Part shown: positions 5,766 through 9,539 of the stretch, piece by piece | Numbering within the stretch: position 1 is the stretch's first letter | Layout: each line of letters begins with the position of its first letter | Assembly (NCBI GenBank): GCA_002436765.1 | Contig: DJNI01000026.1 | Location: 33,659-43,197, forward strand | DNA: 9,539 bases | Source: Clostridiales bacterium UBA6468 | Lineage (GTDB): Bacteria > Bacillota > Clostridia > Oscillospirales > Oscillospiraceae | Direction: 5' to 3' | Made by a program: the position numbers and the translations under genes | The notes under the pieces: generated by a model | The model's database searches: none | The model's input: only the letters and a program-made list of their open reading frames with translations | Told to the model about the DNA's origin: nothing

Positions 5766-8687
5766 TTACTTGTCCAGAGAATAGCTGCTGACCTTCCATG
5801 CGTCGTCTTCTCTGACAACAACGATGTTCAGATAGGCAATTTCGCTGTCAACGTTCTTGCGGTAGGGGTAGGCAAATTCGTAGGTGCCGTTGGCGGTCGC
5901 TTCTTTCCACATATCCAACGTGACCTCATGCCAGCACACGATCACATCGTTTGTGTTGCCGGAATAGGTTTCCATTCCGCCTGTGTAGTCCTTGGAAAGA
6001 CCGGCGGACAAGGTCTGCGTGTCTCCGTAAAAATATGCGTTTGCAAATTCTGTAACGAAGCGGTCAAGCGCCTGCAAATCCTGCTGATACTCCGACTGGA
6101 TGATCAGACTGTTGGAAATGTCGGCGGAGATCAGGGTTTCACCGTTTACCGTCACATCTTTGCAGTCGATGAAGTCCATATCGCTGCCGGCCAGATCCCG
6201 CAGGGTGTTGTTTTCCATCACGATTCCCTCGGTGCTCTGGAACCGGACGCCGCCCTGACTGCACTCATAGATGTCGCAGTTGGCGACCCGTATGTCATTG
6301 CAGTATTCCGCATACACGCCCAGAATGCCGCAGCCGAAAAGCCCGCAGTTGTCCACGGTGACGTGGTCGGTATCCTGAAATTCCAGAACGCCGCCGCAGC
6401 AGCTGCCGGGTTCTCTCGTGTGACCGGCGGTGAAGCCGGAGAGGGTGATGTAGCTGCACGACTGGAAGGTCAGGACGTCGGCATAGCGGGGAATGGCGGC
6501 GATGGTGTGACCCGTTACGTTGCCGTCGTTACTGCGGATGGTCAGATTGTCCACCCCGTCGATAATCAGCCCCGGGCCGTCGAAATCATCCCGCCAATGG
6601 TAATAATCTCCCTGAGATGTGCCGTAGCCGGTGGCGGTGCTTAGGTCGTAAAGCTCTGCGTCCAGCACGATATCCACATTGGGGCAGATGGCGGCGATCA
6701 GCTCGTCCACCGTGGAAACGTGGATTTCCAGCTGCTTCTGTGCCGGTTCGGTCGCGCCCGTGGAGTACAACTCGTTCATCTGCTCATCGGTAAGGAATTT
6801 ACCTGTGCCGTCCGTGACGGTGCCGTCGTCGCTGAACCAGCGGCGGATACTGCACCCTTCAAATCGGTTGCCCTCCAGAACCAAATTCGCTTCAATGTCC
6901 GGCGTACCGAAGTAGGCGGTTTGGAGGCTGAATGCTGTCTGCTGGGTGCGGCAGTTGGAGAACAGATTGCCCTTCATCTGAACAGTGCTTCCGGTGATCT
7001 CGGCAAGATTCATCAGAGTGCTGTCGCTGATTTCGCAGTTTTCCACCGTGACATCCTGACTGGAATCGATCATGAAATAGGTGTATCCGCCGTATTCCTG
7101 GGAGCCAATGCGGTAAATGCGGGTTCCGGAGATGGAGACGTTTTCGCAGTTGGTGATCTCGGCGGCACGGCTGGAACAGTCGTACACGTCGCTGTCCGCA
7201 AGGGAAATGTCACTGGAAGCCTCCGCCTGCAGGCCGACCATGCCGCAGCCGTAGATGCCGAGACGGTTCATGTCGGTGCCGGTGCAGTTTTGCAGGTAGA
7301 TAACGCCGCTGCTGCACTCGCCCAGTTCCAGTGTGTGACCGGCGGTGAAATCCTCCAGCGTGACATTTTCGCAATTTTTCAGATTGATGACACTGGCAGA
7401 CCGGGGATCGCATTCCAGAGTCGTGTTTACCTTGCCGCTGCCGCGGATGGTCAGGTTTTTCACGTTTTGCAGCATCAGCTCAAAGCCGTCGTACTTTTCC
7501 GTCCACCCATAGTAGGGATTTTCCGAGGGCAGGCCGTAGCCGGTTGCGCCGGACAGGTTGTAGGTTCCCGGCTCCAGCTGGATGACGGCGTCCGGCGCGA
7601 TGGCGGCCAGCAGCTCGTCCACATTGTGTACGGAAACGGCGTCGGAGACGGAGGTGGGTTCGGTATCCCCGGCGGCTTCCGCATCCTTTCTCGCGGGGCT
7701 GGTCACAAGGCACACCGCCACGAAGACAATGGCGATGACGCCCACAAGGCTGATCCAGAAGCCGGGCTTCTTATAGGAAAGCACCGACTTGATGCGCTCC
7801 TTGACGCTCACCTCGCCGAAGGCCACGGGACAGGCCGCGAAGTGCGCCCGATTGGTGGAGCAGTTCAGCAGGGCGGCGGAGTAGGCTTTCCGCTCGTCCA
7901 GCTCCATGAACTGCACCACCCGCTCGTCGCAGGCGATCTCGATGTCCTTGCACAGCAGGATGTAGGCTGCCCACACCAGCGGATTGAACCAGTGCAGCGC
8001 CAGCGCCAGGAAGCCCACCATCTTGAACCAGTGGTCGCCCTTGTCCAGATGGGTGCGCTCGTGGGCGAGAATGTACCGCTGCTGCTCGGGGGTCATGCCC
8101 ATGGGGATGTAGATTTTCGGGCGGATGAAGCCCAGAATAAAAGCGGTCTCGATGCGGTCGCATTCCCAGCCGCCGGGGATCTTGACTGCCTCCCGAACCT
8201 TTAATTTCAGGGTCAGGTAGGTATACAGACTGTAAATGCCGAAGCAGCAGGCGATGCCGAACCAGAACCAGGGCAGAACCGACAGGAAATCAAAGCCCGT
8301 ATCCGGTTCCGGCGCGGTTTCCGGGGCGGGGGAGGGGGTGCCGCTGATCACGGTGGTGACGGGAGTCTGAATGTCCGGAAGCGCTTCGGGCGTCTGCACC
8401 GGCGACGGGACTTCCAGACCGTCCAGAGAGAAATCATCCGGCGCGGCGGGCGTCTGGGAGCGGCTGATCTGCTGCTGCACCTGTGCCACCGGGTCGGCGC
8501 TGGGCTGCAAGCTCAGGTCGCTTTGAATCTGGAAGGGCATCAGCAGCCGCAGTCCCGCCAGAAGCCAGAGCAGGCAGATATACTTTCTGGGTGTTTTCTT
8601 CAGCACCAGCCGCAGCAGCATGACGGCCAGAATGACGATGCTGCCGTGAAAGCTGGCCGTCAGGATGTTCCGGAACAATGTGTTCAT
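5766..8687 (-). CDS. BlaR1/MecR1-type M56 membrane metallopeptidase with two beta-helix-like regions and an NTF2-like tail
   Basis: This is a probable membrane signal transducer that inactivates the BlaI-type repressor encoded just upstream. Numbering is from the ATG at 8687 (973 residues), chosen for AGGAGG 7 nt upstream; a TTG two codons earlier lies too close to that site. Membrane segments are near 8-29, 34-51, 134-160, 222-244 and 309-329, with a Pro/Thr-rich extracytoplasmic linker at about 62-128. The zinc-protease motif HERTH is at 209-213, with the likely third ligand Glu250 in DIEIACDE, in the loop facing the cytoplasm in BlaR1. Outside the membrane, residues 352-527 and 655-834 are homologous halves (VDELLAAI/VDELIAAI, ATGYG, NLTIR, FTAGHT, YGCG/FGCG) made of short Asn/Cys-rich rungs typical of right-handed parallel beta-helices. 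Residues 866-973 look like an NTF2/SnoaL-type fold. No penicillin-binding SxxK/SxN sensor is present. The ligand is unknown; beta-helices often bind or cut polysaccharide. Confidence 0.9.
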   Translation of the reverse strand: MNTLFRNILTASFHGSIVILAVMLLRLVLKKTPRKYICLLWLLAGLRLLMPFQIQSDLSLQPSADPVAQVQQQISRSQTPAAPDDFSLDGLEVPSPVQTPEALPDIQTPVTTVISGTPSPAPETAPEPDTGFDFLSVLPWFWFGIACCFGIYSLYTYLTLKLKVREAVKIPGGWECDRIETAFILGFIRPKIYIPMGMTPEQQRYILAHERTHLDKGDHWFKMVGFLALALHWFNPLVWAAYILLCKDIEIACDERVVQFMELDERKAYSAALLNCSTNRAHFAACPVAFGEVSVKERIKSVLSYKKPGFWISLVGVIAIVFVAVCLVTSPARKDAEAAGDTEPTSVSDAVSVHNVDELLAAIAPDAVIQLEPGTYNLSGATGYGLPSENPYYGWTEKYDGFELMLQNVKNLTIRGSGKVNTTLECDPRSASVINLKNCENVTLEDFTAGHTLELGECSSGVIYLQNCTGTDMNRLGIYGCGMVGLQAEASSDISLADSDVYDCSSRAAEITNCENVSISGTRIYRIGSQEYGGYTYFMIDSSQDVTVENCEISDSTLMNLAEITGSTVQMKGNLFSNCRTQQTAFSLQTAYFGTPDIEANLVLEGNRFEGCSIRRWFSDDGTVTDGTGKFLTDEQMNELYSTGATEPAQKQLEIHVSTVDELIAAICPNVDIVLDAELYDLSTATGYGTSQGDYYHWRDDFDGPGLIIDGVDNLTIRSNDGNVTGHTIAAIPRYADVLTFQSCSYITLSGFTAGHTREPGSCCGGVLEFQDTDHVTVDNCGLFGCGILGVYAEYCNDIRVANCDIYECSQGGVRFQSTEGIVMENNTLRDLAGSDMDFIDCKDVTVNGETLISADISNSLIIQSEYQQDLQALDRFVTEFANAYFYGDTQTLSAGLSKDYTGGMETYSGNTNDVIVCWHEVTLDMWKEATANGTYEFAYPYRKNVDSEIAYLNIVVVREDDAWKVSSYSLDK

Positions 8688-8689
8688 GG

Positions 8690-9052
8690 TCAATCCTCCT
8701 CGTAATTGTCAATGAGTGCCTTCAGCTGTTCCACCTCGTCCCGGGTGAGCTTCTTGCTTCGGGAAAAAGCGGCGATAAAGGCGGGCATGGAGCCTTGGAA
8801 GGTTTCTTCCACCATTTCGTCCAGCCGGGACGCCTGCGCCTGCTCCTTGGAGACAAGGGCGGTGACCACGGCGTTCTCGTTCTTCACCACGCCCCGCTCC
8901 GACAGCCGGCGGATGACGGTGTAGGTGGTGGCCTTCGACCAGCCCAGCTGCTTCTTGCACAGCTCGACCAGGTGGGTGGAGTTGATCGGCTCGTGCTCCC
9001 ACAGGATCAGGCAGAACCGGTATTCGCTTTCAAAAATCTTGGGCGCGTCCAA
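8690..9052 (-). CDS. BlaI/MecI/CopY-family transcriptional repressor
   Basis: This is a 120-residue winged-helix repressor that should bind as a dimer to the operon's own promoter and be removed by cleavage when the M56 partner is activated. Residues 7-68 fit the BlaI winged helix (ESEYRFCLILWEH, then WSKATTYTVIRRLSERGVV as the recognition region). Residues 78-117 form the helical dimerisation region (GSMPAFIAAFSRSKKL, then LTRDEVEQLKALI). By rough alignment with staphylococcal BlaI, the protease site would fall near Ala95-Phe96; this is an inference. The start is a TTG at 9052 with AAGGAGG 8 nt upstream; no nearby ATG fits. Its TGA stop is 2 nt before the M56 start, and the last codons carry the M56 ribosome binding site, so the two are translationally coupled. 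The family includes CopY, but no metal-binding Cys cluster is visible. Confidence 0.93.
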   Translation of the reverse strand: MDAPKIFESEYRFCLILWEHEPINSTHLVELCKKQLGWSKATTYTVIRRLSERGVVKNENAVVTALVSKEQAQASRLDEMVEETFQGSMPAFIAAFSRSKKLTRDEVEQLKALIDNYEED

Positions 9053-9079
9053 TTAGAAAACCTCCTTGTCAGGATCTAC

Positions 9080-9101
9080 AAAGTTTAACGAATTAAACCT
9101 T
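9080..9101. promoter_or_regulatory. Predicted operator of the BlaI-type repressor
   Basis: This is a 22-bp dyad: AAAGTTTAA and TTAAACCTT around CGAA, 9-bp arms with one mismatch. It covers about +2 to +23 of the predicted transcript, where a bound repressor would block initiation. It differs from the TACAnnTGTA core of classical BlaI/MecI and CopY operators, suggesting an altered recognition helix. The assignment is by position and symmetry. Confidence 0.65.
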
Positions 9102-9109
9102 ACGCTGGC

Positions 9110-9138
9110 AGTCTAACATATTCAACCTCCCCTGTCAA
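9110..9138 (-). promoter_or_regulatory. Promoter of the BlaI-M56 operon
   Basis: On the minus strand a perfect TTGACA -35 (9133-9138) lies 17 bp from a TAGACT -10 (9110-9115, 4 of 6 consensus positions, including the conserved TA and final T). The start is expected near 9103, giving a leader of about 50 nt with the operator dyad in it. Confidence 0.7.
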
Positions 9139-9180
9139 GACGGGAAATTACAATTTATAACAAAATTAAGAAATTTTGGT

Positions 9181-9257
9181 TGATCACAGGGTCTGCCTGA
9201 AAACCGTCAGCATGCCCTTGGCAGCGGGTCTTTTCCGGCTCCCGGGCAGGCGCTTCT
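9181..9257 (-). repeat. Dispersed intergenic repeat, copy B
   Basis: This is the inverted partner of 2635-2700. On the minus strand it reads AGAAGCGC, then GGAAAAGACCCGCTGC, GGGCATG, TGACGGTTTTC and GGCAGAC. It carries a short extra segment (containing CCCGGGAGCC) between the first two blocks. It lies between the terminator of the zinc-ribbon gene and the promoter of the BlaI operon. No reading frame explains the conservation. Confidence 0.75.
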
Positions 9258-9302
9258 ACCGGGCAGCGTTTCCTCACCCCAAAGAGACGCCGCTCCTTGC
9301 GT

Positions 9303-9340
9303 ATAAAATGAAACCGGGAAAGGCTTTCGCCTTTCCCGGT
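9303..9340 (-). terminator. Rho-independent terminator of the zinc-ribbon gene
   Basis: A perfect 12-bp stem (ACCGGGAAAGGC / GCCTTTCCCGGT) with a GAAA tetraloop on the minus strand is followed by TTCATTTT. It begins 18 nt after the zinc-ribbon stop codon and isolates the BlaI operon downstream. Confidence 0.9.
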
Positions 9341-9357
9341 CATTCTCTTTTCGGCAA

Positions 9358-9539
9358 TCAGCCGTTGGCGCGCATCTGAGCGAAGCACTCGCTGCAGTAC
9401 ACGGGACGGTCGGACTTGGGCTGGAAGGGAACCTTCGCCTCGCCGCCGCAACGAGCGCAGGTAGCGGTGAAGAACTCACGGGGGCCACGGGTAGCGTTCT
9501 TGCGAGCGTCACGGCAAGCCTTGCAGCGCTGGGGCTCGT
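9358..9539 (-). CDS. Small zinc-ribbon protein, 3' part (cut by window edge)
   Basis: The last 59 codons of a leftward gene are visible; the 5' part lies beyond the window. The sequence reads EPQRCKACRDARKN, later TCARCGGEAKVPFQP and finally RPVYCSECFAQM, followed by a short tail and TGA. This matches the small (about 80-95 residue) CxxC zinc-ribbon proteins common in Clostridia, which usually carry an N-terminal CxxCG and FTAGEQ-type segment, here off the edge. Three CxxC pairs are visible, enough for one or two structural zinc sites. The cellular role of the family is not established; nucleic-acid binding is often assumed. High Arg/Lys content around the first pair fits that idea. Confidence 0.85.
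   Translation of the reverse strand, partial: EPQRCKACRDARKNATRGPREFFTATCARCGGEAKVPFQPKSDRPVYCSECFAQMRANG

Noticed and set aside
6720..8204. Rightward open frame (494 codons) opposite the M56 gene
   Set aside because: It is antisense to recognisable beta-helix and protease domains, with no motifs or start signals of its own.
8688..8693. TTG start for the M56 gene at 8693
   Set aside because: It lies only 1 nt from AGGAGG; the ATG at 8687 has 7-nt spacing.
5766..9052. Beta-lactam resistance operon
   Set aside because: No beta-lactamase or PBP2a gene is adjacent, and the M56 protein has no penicillin-binding sensor domain. BlaI/M56 homology alone does not imply resistance.

Overview
The window looks like chromosomal DNA from a GC-rich anaerobic Clostridia member, most plausibly a gut Oscillospiraceae/Ruminococcaceae relative. 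This is an inference from gene content: a butyrate kinase, a pyrophosphate-dependent phosphofructokinase, a class II aldolase, a BlaI/M56 pair, strong AGGAGG-type ribosome binding sites and a GC-rich codon bias. No rRNA, tRNA or CRISPR array is visible.

Left part (1-2760). A butyrate kinase gene (buk) reads leftward from its own extended -10 promoter, with no ptb beside it. Next comes a 513-bp IS481-like element (1287-1799). It has imperfect terminal inverted repeats, but its transposase has lost the middle of the gene. The right tip of the element sits directly against the ribosome binding site of a rightward gene for a membrane-anchored extracytoplasmic protein of unknown function. That gene is followed by one copy of a dispersed repeat and a hairpin shared with the convergent aldolase gene.

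Middle part (2755-5760). Class II fructose-bisphosphate aldolase (leftward) and a long-type PPi-dependent phosphofructokinase (rightward) are transcribed divergently from a 290-bp region with a clear promoter for each. Together they catalyse two consecutive glycolytic steps: F6P to F1,6BP, then cleavage to triose phosphates. Strong terminators follow the phosphofructokinase gene.

Right part (5766-9539). A two-gene leftward operon encodes a BlaI/MecI-type repressor and a 973-residue membrane M56 (BlaR1/MecR1-type) metallopeptidase. The penicillin-binding sensor of classical BlaR1 is absent. Instead there are two homologous parallel beta-helix-like regions and a C-terminal NTF2-like module. The operon has a TTGACA promoter and a 22-bp dyad over the expected transcription start, as expected for autoregulation by the repressor. 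This is the most novel item in the window: a BlaI/BlaR1-logic signalling pair that probably senses something other than a beta-lactam. Upstream lie a second, inverted copy of the dispersed repeat, a strong terminator and the 3' end of a small zinc-ribbon protein gene that runs off the window.
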